DNA of 64,000 bases from Casp-actino8 sp039800005 (GCA_039800005.1 JBDLRN010000049.1:1-64000), one strand, 5' to 3'; positions 23,191 to 32,479 are shown, counted from the stretch's first letter. A program made the numbers and translations. Notes: generated by a model not told the origin, from the letters alone.

Positions 23191-24168
23191 TCACCCCGGT
23201 GAGCCAGCCGGTGGGGTCGGCGTCGGACGACCTCGACGACCCGTGATGTCGGCCAGAGAGGAAAAGCCCTGCCCTCGGGCCCAGTCGACTAGGTCCTGGG
23301 CGATCCGGTGCGGGGCCCGCGGATCGACGAAGGTCGCCGTGCCCACCTGCACCGCTTGGGCTCCCGCTCGCATCAGCGCTCCTGCCGTGGCCCCCGAGGT
23401 CACTCCTCCGACCCCCACGATCGGCAGGTCGGGGTGGGCGGCCCGGACATCGGCCACGGCTCGTAACGCCACCGGGTGGATCATCGGACCCGACAATCCC
23501 CCACCTCCGTTGCCGAGCACGGGCTCTCCATCGTCGTCGAGCACCAACCCGACCACGGTGTTCACGAGGGTGACCGCCTCCGCACCGGCGGCGTGAACCG
23601 CCCCGGCGACGTCCACCACGCGGTCGGTGTTGGGACTCAACTTGGCCCACCGGGGCCGGGGAACGTCGCGGCAGGCCGACATGACGGCCGCCGACACCTC
23701 GGCGTCGTGGGCGAAGATGCCGCGTCGTCCCTCCAGGTTCGGACACGACAAGTTGATCTCGACCGCCACCACGTGATCGGCGGACGAATCGGCAAGTCGC
23801 GTCGCCACGACCTCGGCTGCTCGTCGGTACTCGTCGACCGTTCGACCCCACAGGCTGATGACGACTCGAGATCGGTGTCGCGCCAGCGACGCGAGATGCT
23901 CGTCGAACCACGCCGCGACCCCGGGCCCTTGCAGGCCGACTGCATTGATCATGCCGTGCGGCAGAGGATGCAGACGCGGCGCCGGGTTGCCGGCCCATGG
24001 CATGACCGAGAGCGACTTCACGGTCACGGCACCGATCTCGTCGAGCGCGAAGTAGTCGCCCAGTTCGGCACCGTGTCCGGAGGTTCCCGACGCCGTCATG
24101 ACCGCGTGCGGGAGTTCCACCGAACCCACGCGCACGCGCGTGTCGACGACACCGAATCTTTCACGCAC
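23191..24168 (-). CDS. pyrD: Dihydroorotate dehydrogenase, class 1B-like catalytic subunit
   Basis: Oxidises dihydroorotate to orotate with FMN. VEINLSCPNLEG contains the active-site cysteine of class 1 (cytosolic) enzymes, in contrast to the serine of the membrane class 2 enzyme usual in mycobacteria. GVGGVTSGATAGALMRAGA and VQVGTATF are the FMN phosphate loops. The 325-residue protein overlaps the carB end by eight bases from its GTG. No pyrK electron-transfer subunit is visible, so the electron acceptor is open. No pyrE or pyrF in the window. Confidence 0.92.
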   Translation of the reverse strand: MRERFGVVDTRVRVGSVELPHAVMTASGTSGHGAELGDYFALDEIGAVTVKSLSVMPWAGNPAPRLHPLPHGMINAVGLQGPGVAAWFDEHLASLARHRSRVVISLWGRTVDEYRRAAEVVATRLADSSADHVVAVEINLSCPNLEGRRGIFAHDAEVSAAVMSACRDVPRPRWAKLSPNTDRVVDVAGAVHAAGAEAVTLVNTVVGLVLDDDGEPVLGNGGGGLSGPMIHPVALRAVADVRAAHPDLPIVGVGGVTSGATAGALMRAGAQAVQVGTATFVDPRAPHRIAQDLVDWARGQGFSSLADITGRRGRPTPTPPAGSPG

Positions 24169-27100
24169 GTCCGTGATGCTCCTGCAGGCTGCACACCTCG
24201 AGTGGACGGTCGGCCTGTTCGGCCAGACCGCGGACCGCCGCCAGAGCCGCTTCCACCGTGGTCACCGACGGCACACGATGAACGTTGGCCGCCTTGCGAA
24301 TGGCTTCACCGTCGGTCCGACCACCGCGTCCCTGCGGAGTGTTGATGACGAACGAAATGTTGCCGCTGGCGATGAGATCGACCGCCGTGTCACCGCGACC
24401 CTCGCTCACCTTGTCGACCGTTCGATCGACGGTGAGTCCGAAGCGGGCCAGATACTCCGCGGTGCCCGTCGTGGCCGCGACACCGAAGCCGAGCTCCCGC
24501 AGTCGTTGCGCGACGACGATGCCGGCCGGTTTGTCTCCGTCGGCGAGCGACAGGAACACCGTGCCGTCCCGCGGCAACACCGTGCCGGCCGCCAACTCGG
24601 CTTTGTAGAACGCGCGACCGAACGAGGTGTCGATTCCCATCACTTCGCCGGTGGACCGCATCTCGGGACCGAGTGCAGTGTCGACTTCGGGGAATCGGTT
24701 GAAGGGCAGCACCGCCTCCTTCACGGCCACACGGCCGGCGTCGAGAACCGACGGTCGCAACAGGCCTTCGGTGCGCAATTCGGCGAGAGTCGCACCGAGC
24801 ATCACGCGTGTGGCGACCTTGGCGAGCGGAATACCGGTCGCCTTGGCGACGAAGGGAACGGTGCGACTCGCCCGCGGATTGGCCTCGATGACGAACACGT
24901 TGGTTCCGGCGACCGCGTACTGCACGTTGATCAGACCGCGTACGTCGAGGGCGCCGGCGATGGCCTCGGTGTACGCACGAATCACATCGACCACCCACGA
25001 CGGCAAGGTCTGCGGCGGGATGGCGCAGGCCGAGTCGCCGGAATGAACCCCGGCCTCCTCCACGTGCTCCATCACGCCTCCGATCAACACCTCCCCGATG
25101 TGATCCCGGATCGCGTCGACGTCGACCTCGGTCGCGTCCTCGAGGAAGCGGTCGACGAGAACCGGACGCTCCGCCGACAGCCCGCCTTCCTTGCCGAGAC
25201 TGCCGAAGCCGGTGAGTTCGGCCATCGCGCGCGCCAAATGGTCGCGGTCGTGCACGATCTGCATGGCTCGGCCGCCGAGAACATAACTCGGGCGAACCAG
25301 CACCGGGAATCCCACCCGAGCGACGATCGCCTCGGCGTCGGCGAGGGTCACCGCCGTTCCACCCGGAGGCTGCGGGATGCGGAGACGATCGCAGAGTTCG
25401 TTCCACTTCTCTCGATCCTCGGCGAGATCGATCGACGTCGGCGAGGTTCCGGCGATCAGCTCGGTCGGAATCTGCCCCGACAACTTCAGCGGCGTCTGGC
25501 CACCGAGCGACACGATCACCTTCGGTGGCGTTCCACCTGATGCCGCGGTCTCGGCCTCGATCACGTTGAGAACGTCTTCGCGGGTGAGGGGCTCGAAGTA
25601 GAGACGATCGGACGTGTCGTAGTCGGTCGAGACGGTCTCCGGGTTGCAGTTGACCATCACCGTCTCGAAACCGGCGTCTCGCAACGCGAACGACGCGTGC
25701 ACACAGCAGTAGTCGAACTCGATCCCTTGTCCGATCCGGTTCGGCCCCGAACCGAGGATCAGGACCCGCGGACGGGTCGACGATCGAACTTCGTTCTCGT
25801 CTTCGTAGGTCGAGTAGTGGTACGGAGTCTCGGCGGCGAACTCCGCCGAACAGGTGTCGACGGTCTTGAAAGTCGGAATCACACCAGCAGCCGTCCGCAT
25901 CCGACGCACGTCGAGTTCGGCCCGATCCCAGAGGTGAGCCAACTGTGCATCGCTGAAACCGAGTCGCTTGGCCCGCTTCCAGTCGCGCGCGGACATCGAC
26001 TCCATCGTCGTCGACTCGAGACGTGTGCGCTCCTCGGTCACGATCGACATCTGATCGAGGAACCAGGGATCGATCCGACACGCCTCGTGGATCGCCTCGA
26101 TCGAGACTCCTCGATGCAGCAGTTCGCCGATCTGGAAGATGCGTTCGGGGGTGGGAACCGCGATGCGAGCCAACAGCTCGCCGTCGGTGAGTTCGTCGTA
26201 CTGCTTCTCGGCCGGATCGGCGTTGAGGCCCGCGCGACCTTGTTCCAGGGACCGCAACGCCTTCTGCAGACTCTCAGGGAACGTCCGACCGATCGCCATC
26301 ACTTCGCCCACGCTCTGCATCTGCGTCCCGAGCACGCCGGACGTGCCCGGAAGCTTCTCGAACGCCCAACGGGGCACCTTGGTCACCACGTAGTCGATGG
26401 TCGGCTCGAAGCTCGCCGGGGTCATGCGAGTGATGTCGTTCGGGATCTCGTCGAGCGTGTAGCCCACCGCCAACTTGGCGGCGATCTTGGCGATCGGGAA
26501 CCCGGTGGCCTTGGACGCCAGCGCACTCGAGCGCGACACCCTCGGATTCATCTCGATCACGACTTGATCACCGGTGCGGGGATCGACGGCGAACTGAACG
26601 TTCGAGCCGCCGGTCTCGACACCCACCCGGCGAATGCAGGCGAACGCCGCGTCGCGCATGCGCTGGTACTCGACGTCGCTGAGCGTCTGGGCCGGCGCCA
26701 CGGTGATGGAGTCGCCGGTGTGCACGCCCATGGCGTCGAAGTTCTCGATCGAACAGATGATCACGCAGTTGTCGGCGCGATCGCGCATCACTTCGAGTTC
26801 GTATTCCTTCCACCCGGCGATGCTCTTCTCGATGAGGATCTCGCTGATCGGGCTGGCGTCGAGACCGGCGCGGGCCAGGTGGCGGAACTCGTCGGGCGTC
26901 GAGGCGATACCCGTCCCGCGACCGCCCAGGATGTACGCCGGGCGAATGATCACCGGTAGACCGATCGTCGACATCACGTCCATCGCTTCGTCGACGGTGT
27001 GAGCCACACCACTGGGTGGCACCGAAAGACCGATCTCGATCATTGCTTCCTTGAACTTCTCGCGATCCTCGGCCGTGGCGATCGCCTCGGCGTTGGCACC

Positions 27101-27451
27101 GATCAACTCAGGAGTGCCCGGGGTCCCGACGAGACCGCGCTCGTACAACGCCATGGCAGTGTTGAGTCCCGTCTGGCCACCGAGGGTGGGCAGCACCGCA
27201 TCGGGCCGCTCGCGTTCGATGATGCGCGCGACCACTTCCCACGTGATCGGCTCGATGTAAGTGCGATCGGCGAAGTCGGGATCGGTCATGATCGTGGCCG
27301 GATTGGAGTTGGCGAGGACGACGCGATACCCCTCGTCCTTCAGGACGCGACAGGCCTGTGTGCCGGAGTAGTCGAACTCGCACGCCTGACCGATGACGAT
27401 CGGGCCGGATCCGATGATGAGGATGGACGAGAGATCGGTACGTCGGGGCAT
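24161..27451 (-). CDS. carB: Carbamoyl-phosphate synthase large chain
   Basis: Makes carbamoyl phosphate from bicarbonate, ammonia and two ATP for both pyrimidine and arginine synthesis. The 1096 residues contain two ATP-grasp halves: the first with GSGPIVIGQACEFDYSG and the metal motif VVIEMNPRVSRSSALASKATG, the second with GSGPNRIGQGIEFDYC and VIEANPRASRTVPFVAKATG, joined by an oligomerisation region, and a C-terminal MGS-like allosteric domain (about 945-1096). ATG overlaps the carA stop as TGATG. Confidence 0.98.
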   Translation of the reverse strand: MPRRTDLSSILIIGSGPIVIGQACEFDYSGTQACRVLKDEGYRVVLANSNPATIMTDPDFADRTYIEPITWEVVARIIERERPDAVLPTLGGQTGLNTAMALYERGLVGTPGTPELIGANAEAIATAEDREKFKEAMIEIGLSVPPSGVAHTVDEAMDVMSTIGLPVIIRPAYILGGRGTGIASTPDEFRHLARAGLDASPISEILIEKSIAGWKEYELEVMRDRADNCVIICSIENFDAMGVHTGDSITVAPAQTLSDVEYQRMRDAAFACIRRVGVETGGSNVQFAVDPRTGDQVVIEMNPRVSRSSALASKATGFPIAKIAAKLAVGYTLDEIPNDITRMTPASFEPTIDYVVTKVPRWAFEKLPGTSGVLGTQMQSVGEVMAIGRTFPESLQKALRSLEQGRAGLNADPAEKQYDELTDGELLARIAVPTPERIFQIGELLHRGVSIEAIHEACRIDPWFLDQMSIVTEERTRLESTTMESMSARDWKRAKRLGFSDAQLAHLWDRAELDVRRMRTAAGVIPTFKTVDTCSAEFAAETPYHYSTYEDENEVRSSTRPRVLILGSGPNRIGQGIEFDYCCVHASFALRDAGFETVMVNCNPETVSTDYDTSDRLYFEPLTREDVLNVIEAETAASGGTPPKVIVSLGGQTPLKLSGQIPTELIAGTSPTSIDLAEDREKWNELCDRLRIPQPPGGTAVTLADAEAIVARVGFPVLVRPSYVLGGRAMQIVHDRDHLARAMAELTGFGSLGKEGGLSAERPVLVDRFLEDATEVDVDAIRDHIGEVLIGGVMEHVEEAGVHSGDSACAIPPQTLPSWVVDVIRAYTEAIAGALDVRGLINVQYAVAGTNVFVIEANPRASRTVPFVAKATGIPLAKVATRVMLGATLAELRTEGLLRPSVLDAGRVAVKEAVLPFNRFPEVDTALGPEMRSTGEVMGIDTSFGRAFYKAELAAGTVLPRDGTVFLSLADGDKPAGIVVAQRLRELGFGVAATTGTAEYLARFGLTVDRTVDKVSEGRGDTAVDLIASGNISFVINTPQGRGGRTDGEAIRKAANVHRVPSVTTVEAALAAVRGLAEQADRPLEVCSLQEHHGRA

Positions 27452-28569
27452 CAGAGATTTCCAGTTTTTTCGGATCGGGAGTTCATGAGTCGGGCGAATT
27501 GATCGAAGAGGTAGCGGCTGTCGTGCGGGCCGGGTCCGGCCTCGGGGTGGTACTGCACACTGAACGCCGGGGCGTCGAGGACGCGCATTCCCTCGTTGGT
27601 GCGATCGTTCAAGTTGAGGTGGGTCACCGCGACTCGACCACCGAGCGACGTCGGGTCGACGCAGAAGTTGTGGTTCTGACTGGTGATCTCGATCCGCCCC
27701 GACGTCTCGTGGCGAACGGGGTGGTTGCCACCGTGGTGCCCGAACGGCAACTTGAACGTGTCGCCACCGAGGGCACGACTCAGCAACTGATGCCCGAGAC
27801 AGATGCCGAAGAGTGGCACCTCGCCGACCAGTGAACGTATGGCGTCGACCGCATACGGAACAGCCGCCGGATCACCGGGTCCGTTCGACAGGAAGACTCC
27901 GTCGGGTCGGCGCGCCATGACGTCGGCTGCCAACGTGGACGCCGGGACGACCTCCACCGTCGCGATTTCCGACAGACACCGCAAGATGGTGGCCTTGATA
28001 CCGAAATCGAAGGCGACCACCCGCAGCGGCCCACCGTGGACCGTGTACGGCGAGTCGGTCGTGACGGTGGCGACCAGGTCGACGCCATCGGTCCCGCGCT
28101 CGGCTCGAGCGGCAGCGAGCAGATCGTCGTAGGAACCGGTGCCGAACGCGCCCGGCATGGCCCCCGTGTCGCGCAACACGCGGGTGAGTCGTCGGGTGTC
28201 GATGCCGGCGATTCCCGGCACTCCGTGGCGACGCAACATGGCGTCGAGACTCGATTCCGATCGGTGGTTGCTCTCCCGGCGCGCGAGATCGCGCACGATC
28301 ACCCCCCGGCAGTGCGGACGACGAGCCTCGTCGTCGAGGCCGACCGTGCCGTAGTTGCCGATGTGCGGGTAGGTGAAAGTGATCATCTGACCGGCGTAAC
28401 TCGGGTCGGTGATCACCTCTTGGTACCCCGACAACACGGTGTTGAAGACCACCTCACCAGCCGTGACCGCCGACGGAGCGCCGATCGCCTCGCCGGCGAA
28501 GACACTCCCGTCGGCCAACACCAAGTGGGACTCCACGATGTCGCCCGGGATCGTTGTCCTGTCAGTCAC
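27451..28569 (-). CDS. carA: Carbamoyl-phosphate synthase small chain (glutaminase)
   Basis: Hydrolyses glutamine and channels ammonia to CarB. The N-terminal carA-specific domain (1-150) precedes a class I glutamine amidotransferase domain with nucleophile C257 in LFGICLGHQ and the His/Glu pair in VQYHPEAGPG. The start is GTG with GGAGAA seven bases ahead. It is the only pyrimidine gene in this block with its own upstream gap (76 bases), which holds a promoter and a motif shared with argC. Confidence 0.97.
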   Translation of the reverse strand: MTDRTTIPGDIVESHLVLADGSVFAGEAIGAPSAVTAGEVVFNTVLSGYQEVITDPSYAGQMITFTYPHIGNYGTVGLDDEARRPHCRGVIVRDLARRESNHRSESSLDAMLRRHGVPGIAGIDTRRLTRVLRDTGAMPGAFGTGSYDDLLAAARAERGTDGVDLVATVTTDSPYTVHGGPLRVVAFDFGIKATILRCLSEIATVEVVPASTLAADVMARRPDGVFLSNGPGDPAAVPYAVDAIRSLVGEVPLFGICLGHQLLSRALGGDTFKLPFGHHGGNHPVRHETSGRIEITSQNHNFCVDPTSLGGRVAVTHLNLNDRTNEGMRVLDAPAFSVQYHPEAGPGPHDSRYLFDQFARLMNSRSEKTGNL

Positions 28570-28608
28570 GTCGTTCTCCGATCAGTGCGGGCTCCGCATC
28601 CCGATTGC

Positions 28609-28630
28609 ATGATCATACATCCATTTGCAT
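28609..28630 (-). promoter_or_regulatory. Candidate ArgR operator at carA
   Basis: Plus strand: ATGATCATAC, seven variable bases, TGCAT, identical in sequence blocks and spacing to the site at argC (6157-6178). It overlaps the predicted carA -10 and spacer. Confidence 0.55.
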
Positions 28631-28640
28631 GATTGGTCAT
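28612..28640 (-). promoter_or_regulatory. carA promoter
   Basis: Minus strand -35-like ATGACC (28640-28635), 17-base spacer, -10 TATGAT (28617-28612). Predicted leader about 36 bases with a good Shine-Dalgarno. It would let carAB respond independently of pyrRBC. Confidence 0.55.
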
Positions 28641-28645
28641 GGGGT

Positions 28646-29965
28646 TCATCGGGTCGCCTCACCGTTGACGACCACCGGCTGGCCGGCCAACAGGGTGTGG
28701 CGCACCCGGCCTCGCAGCGTGTGACCGGCATAGGGCGTGTTGCGACTCCGGCTCGCCGTGTCGTCGGGAGTCACGGTCCAGACGACACTCGGGTCGAACA
28801 CCGCCAGATGGGCCGCCTCCCCCGCCGCCACCGGACGACCGTGGCGATCGTCGAGGCGGGCGATGCGCGCCGGACGCCAACTGAGCGCACCGAGCACGTC
28901 ACGCAGACTCATGACTCCTGTGTCGACGAGATGAGTGACGGCCAGGCCGAGGGCCGTCTCGAGTCCCGTCATCCCGGGCGGCGCCTCGTCGAGTGGCTGC
29001 TCTTTCAGACGAGGCGCGTGCGGCGCGTGATCGGTGGCGATGGCGTCGATCGTTCCGTCGGCGAGTCCGGCTCTCAGCGCGGCGATGTCGTCGGGCGTTC
29101 GCAGAGGGGGATTGACCTTGAAGACCGGATCGAAAGCACTCAGTGCCTCGTCGGTGAGCGTGAAGTGATGAGGAGCCGCTTCGGCGGTCACCGGCAGCCC
29201 ATCGGCCTTGGCACGCCGAACGAGTTCGACGCTGCGCGCCGTCGAGAGATGCAAGAAATGCATGCCGGCGCCGGTGAGCCGACACAGCTCGATGTCGCGA
29301 TGGACCATCAACTCCTCGGCGAGAGACGGCCAGCCCGGCAGTCCGAGACGACTGCAGCACGCCCCCTCGTGCATCACCGCGCCGCGTGTGAGCGAGGCGA
29401 CCTCGCAGTGTTGGGCGAGTGTGATGTCGAGATCGCGCGCGTATTCCAGTGCGCGGCGCATCAACTGCGGATCCTGGACTCCCGAACCGTCGTCGGTGAA
29501 GAGTCGAACGCCGGCGTCGCGCAGTTCGGCGAACGGGGCGAGGTGCTCCCCTGCTCGTCCGACGGTGATGCACCCCGACGGCACCACCTCGCAGAGCCCC
29601 GCCCGACGGCCCTGTTCGCGAACGAAGTCGACCACGATGCGCGAGTCGTGCGGCGGTTCGGTGTTGGGCATGGCCACCACAGCGGTGAAGCCACCGCGGG
29701 CCGCGGCCCGCGAGCCAGTCTCGATGGTCTCGGATTCTTCACGACCGGGTTCGCGCAGGTGAACGTGCAGGTCGACCAGACCGGAGGTCACGACGCATCC
29801 GGCCGCGTCGAGAGTCGTGTCGGATTCGGGTAACGATGCACCCGACTCGACCACATGAGTGATCACACCGTTCTCGACCCGAAGGTCGACGGCCCGGCCT
29901 CGATCGTCGGTCGACGTGCAGTCGACCACGCGCCCACCGCGAATCGACACGCTGCCGGCGGTCAC
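28646..29965 (-). CDS. pyrC: Dihydroorotase
   Basis: Zinc amidohydrolase closing carbamoyl aspartate to dihydroorotate. Metal ligands are visible in DLHVHLREPG (about 64-73), PNTEPP follows as the usual substrate region, with further histidines in AQHCE, HFLHLSTA and the catalytic aspartate in ATDHAPH. The 439 residues match class I bacterial PyrC. The start is GTG in a GTGA overlap with pyrB. Confidence 0.97.
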   Translation of the reverse strand: MTAGSVSIRGGRVVDCTSTDDRGRAVDLRVENGVITHVVESGASLPESDTTLDAAGCVVTSGLVDLHVHLREPGREESETIETGSRAAARGGFTAVVAMPNTEPPHDSRIVVDFVREQGRRAGLCEVVPSGCITVGRAGEHLAPFAELRDAGVRLFTDDGSGVQDPQLMRRALEYARDLDITLAQHCEVASLTRGAVMHEGACCSRLGLPGWPSLAEELMVHRDIELCRLTGAGMHFLHLSTARSVELVRRAKADGLPVTAEAAPHHFTLTDEALSAFDPVFKVNPPLRTPDDIAALRAGLADGTIDAIATDHAPHAPRLKEQPLDEAPPGMTGLETALGLAVTHLVDTGVMSLRDVLGALSWRPARIARLDDRHGRPVAAGEAAHLAVFDPSVVWTVTPDDTASRSRNTPYAGHTLRGRVRHTLLAGQPVVVNGEATR

Positions 29966-30933
29966 GACGGCACCCCGTCGCCGGGCGCGGCCAACAATTC
30001 GAACAGCACGGCCATCCGCACCGATATTCCGTTGGCCACTTGATCGAGAATCGCACTACGAGGTGTGCTGGACGGGTCCATGAGCATTTCGACTCCTCTG
30101 TTCATCGGGCCGGGGTGCATCAACAGGGCGTCAGGACGCGTGCGCGACCACCGAAGGTCGTCGAGACCGAAACGAGAGCTGTACTCACCGAGGTGAGGAA
30201 CCAAGGCCTCGACCATCCGTTCGCGCTGCATGCGCAACATGTAGACCACGTCGACTTCCGGCAGGACGTCGTCGAAGGACTCCGACGTCGACACCGACCA
30301 GGCCGACGCATCGGGAGGCAACAACGTCGGCGGACCGACCAGCACCACCTCGCCGCCCAAGGCCGTGAACGCTTCAGCACAACTACGCGCCACCCGACTG
30401 TGCCGGGAGTCGCCCACGATGGCGATGCGTGTTCCGGCGAGGCAGTCGGACGACGGCGCGACCCCGCGCCTGTCGAGAATCGTGTAGCAGTCGAGCAACG
30501 CCTGGGTGGGGTGCTGATGCCAGCCGTCCCCGGCGTTGACGATCGATGCGTCGGTCCAGTCCGAGATCTGCCACGGCACGCCACTGGTGCGGTGACGCAC
30601 CACGAAAGCCGCGACTCCCATCGCACTCACGGTCTCGATGGTGTCGCGCAGACTTTCGCCCTTGTTCAGACTCGACGTCGACACCGAGAAGTTCACCGCA
30701 TCGGCCGAGAGACGGCGAGCCGCCGTCTCGAAACTGATGCGAGTGCGAGTCGAGTCCTCGAAGAACAGACTCACCACGGTGCGACCGACCAGTGCCGGAA
30801 CCTTGGGAACCGCCCGACGATTGACCGAGTCCATGTGGCGGGCGACCTGAAGGAGACGCACGATGCCCTCGACCCCGAGTTCGCCGATACTGCGCAGATG
30901 CTTCACTGTCGGACCGGCCGTCTGAAGGTTCAT
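29962..30933 (-). CDS. pyrB: Aspartate carbamoyltransferase catalytic chain
   Basis: First committed pyrimidine step. The 323 residues contain FFEDSTRTRISFE (carbamoyl-phosphate loop), HQHPTQALLD (HPTQ motif) and LLMHPGPMNRGVEM (aspartate-binding loop), which distinguish it from ArgF. No pyrI regulatory chain is present, as expected for actinobacteria. The ATG overlaps the pyrR stop (ATGA); the long upstream open frame is a shadow of pyrR. Confidence 0.97.
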   Translation of the reverse strand: MNLQTAGPTVKHLRSIGELGVEGIVRLLQVARHMDSVNRRAVPKVPALVGRTVVSLFFEDSTRTRISFETAARRLSADAVNFSVSTSSLNKGESLRDTIETVSAMGVAAFVVRHRTSGVPWQISDWTDASIVNAGDGWHQHPTQALLDCYTILDRRGVAPSSDCLAGTRIAIVGDSRHSRVARSCAEAFTALGGEVVLVGPPTLLPPDASAWSVSTSESFDDVLPEVDVVYMLRMQRERMVEALVPHLGEYSSRFGLDDLRWSRTRPDALLMHPGPMNRGVEMLMDPSSTPRSAILDQVANGISVRMAVLFELLAAPGDGVPS

Positions 30934-31487
30934 CGAGTCGGCCTCCGGCGCAGAACCACCCCGTCGGGTGACACGACCACGTCTTCGTCGGAGCTGGTCG
31001 GCAGATTCTTGCCGACGAAGTCCGGGCGTATCGGCAACTCGCGATGACCACGATCGATCATCACGGCCAGTTGCACCTGCGCCGGGCGACCGTACTGATG
31101 CACGGCGTCGAGTGCCGCGCGGACCGTTCGACCGGTGAACAAGACGTCGTCGACGAGGACGACCCGAGCCCCCGTCAGATCGACGGGAATCCGCGTGACC
31201 GACACCGGCGTGACGGGGCGCAATCCGATGTCGTCGCGATAGAGCGACACGTCGAGTTCGCCGCACGGAGGCGCGGTTCCGACGACCCGGGCCAACGTTT
31301 CCACCAACTTTTCGGCCAACCAGACGCCACCGCGTTGGAGTCCGATCACGACGACCGCGTCGAGACCACGATTGCGTTCGACGATCTCGTGAGAAATTCG
31401 GGTGATCGCCCGGGAGAGATCGTCGGAACGGAGAACGTGCACGGACTCGTGGTCGTCGGTTCCGGCCGGGGCCGGGTCTCGTGTCAT
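30930..31487 (-). CDS. pyrR: Pyrimidine operon regulator / uracil phosphoribosyltransferase PyrR
   Basis: UMP/UTP-sensing RNA-binding protein that controls pyr genes; it often also has uracil phosphoribosyltransferase activity. The 185 residues have the PRTase fold with the PRPP motif VVLVDDVLFTGRTVRAALDA near 110-130, VVVIGLQRGGVWLAEKL near the N-terminus and the hood region with SLYRDDIGLRP. It is first in pyrR-B-C, with GGAGG five bases before the ATG and a PyrR-type hairpin immediately upstream. Confidence 0.96.
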   Translation of the reverse strand: MTRDPAPAGTDDHESVHVLRSDDLSRAITRISHEIVERNRGLDAVVVIGLQRGGVWLAEKLVETLARVVGTAPPCGELDVSLYRDDIGLRPVTPVSVTRIPVDLTGARVVLVDDVLFTGRTVRAALDAVHQYGRPAQVQLAVMIDRGHRELPIRPDFVGKNLPTSSDEDVVVSPDGVVLRRRPTR

Positions 31488-31500
31488 GTCGTCCTCCGTT

Positions 31501-31518
31501 CGGGCCTCACAGGACCCG
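31501..31518 (-). promoter_or_regulatory. PyrR-binding RNA hairpin in the pyrR leader
   Basis: The transcript has stem CGGG/CCCG enclosing UCCUGUGAGG. Aligned to the published PyrR consensus ARUCCNGNGAGGYU, 12 of 14 positions agree, including the full core UCCNGNGAGGY. The 3' arm ends three bases before the GGAGG Shine-Dalgarno (31497-31493), and there is no terminator/antiterminator pair. This matches the translational repression design described for mycobacterial PyrR rather than the Bacillus attenuators. Confidence 0.75.
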
Positions 31519-31535
31519 TTTGACGGTCGGATGCG

Positions 31536-31541
31536 AACCTA
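31536..31541 (-). promoter_or_regulatory. Possible pyrR -10 element
   Basis: TAGGTT (TANNNT type) on the minus strand, giving a predicted leader of roughly 40 bases that contains the PyrR hairpin. No clear -35. Confidence 0.3.
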
Positions 31542-31558
31542 GCAGTCGCGTTCGCCGA

Positions 31559-32479
31559 TCACCGACACCGAGCGAGAAGCGCTCGCAGATCGGCTGGAAG
31601 TTCGGACTCGACACTCACGTCGTCGCCCGTCATCGGGTGGCGGAAACGCAAGCCGGCCGCGTGCAGAAACGGCCGATCGACCGACCACCCCGGCCGCCGT
31701 CCGCCGTACGTGCCGTCCCCCACCACCGGATGGCCGATGGCGGCCAGATGGACCCGGATCTGATGGGTGCGCCCGGTCTCGAGTTCGCAGGTCACGAGCG
31801 AGACCTCCGGTTCGGTGAAGGACTGCTCGACGCGGAAGTGAGTTCGCGCTTGTTTTCCGGTGGCCACCACCGCCATGCGAAGCGGATCGCGAGGATCGCG
31901 ACCGATGGGAGCGTCGACCGTGCCGACCGGCGCATCGAAGCGACCCCACGCCAACGCCACGTACCGTCGTTCCACGTCGTGCTCCGACAGCTGTTCGACC
32001 AGAGATTCGTACGCCGCCTGGGTCCGGGCGACGACCAGCAGCCCCGAGGTTCCCACGTCGAGACGGTGGACGATGCCGGGCCGCTCGGGATCACCCACCT
32101 CCGCGATCTCCGGGAAGCGAGCGAGCAGGCCGTTCACCAACGTTCCACCCTGATGCCCGGCCGCCGGATGAACGACCACACCGGGCTCCTTGTCGACCAC
32201 GATGACGTCATCGTCGGAGTAGACGACGCGGACCGCTATCGAGGCGTCGGGTCCGGGCAGCGCGACCACCGGACGACTGTCCGTATCGATCTCCACCACT
32301 TGTCCGACGCGCAGACGCACCTTGCCCGAGGTGGCGAGTTCACCGTCGACCGTCACCCCTCGATTCGCCACCATGGTCGACGCGTCGGACCGGCTCACGT
32401 CGGCGAGCAGCGACACGACGCGATCGAGACGTTCACCGGCGAGGGATTCGGGAATCTCGTCCCGCAGAATCTCACTCAT
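31559..32479 (-). CDS. rluD: RluD-type 23S rRNA pseudouridine synthase
   Basis: Isomerises uridines in 23S rRNA. An N-terminal S4 RNA-binding domain (about 14-75: GERLDRVVSLL, then ANRGVTVDGE) precedes the catalytic domain with PGIVHRLDVGTSGLLVVA, whose aspartate is the nucleophile, and TGRTHQIRVHLAAIGHPVVGD. The 306-residue start at ATG 32479 overlaps the lspA end by eight bases; the open frame upstream is a shadow. RluA/C/D members differ little, so site specificity is inferred. Confidence 0.92.
   Translation of the reverse strand: MSEILRDEIPESLAGERLDRVVSLLADVSRSDASTMVANRGVTVDGELATSGKVRLRVGQVVEIDTDSRPVVALPGPDASIAVRVVYSDDDVIVVDKEPGVVVHPAAGHQGGTLVNGLLARFPEIAEVGDPERPGIVHRLDVGTSGLLVVARTQAAYESLVEQLSEHDVERRYVALAWGRFDAPVGTVDAPIGRDPRDPLRMAVVATGKQARTHFRVEQSFTEPEVSLVTCELETGRTHQIRVHLAAIGHPVVGDGTYGGRRPGWSVDRPFLHAAGLRFRHPMTGDDVSVESELPADLRALLARCR

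Noticed and set aside
24390..26081. A 563-codon minus-strand frame inside carB
   Set aside because: Overlapping out-of-frame shadow of carB with Arg/Asp-rich composition and no domain.
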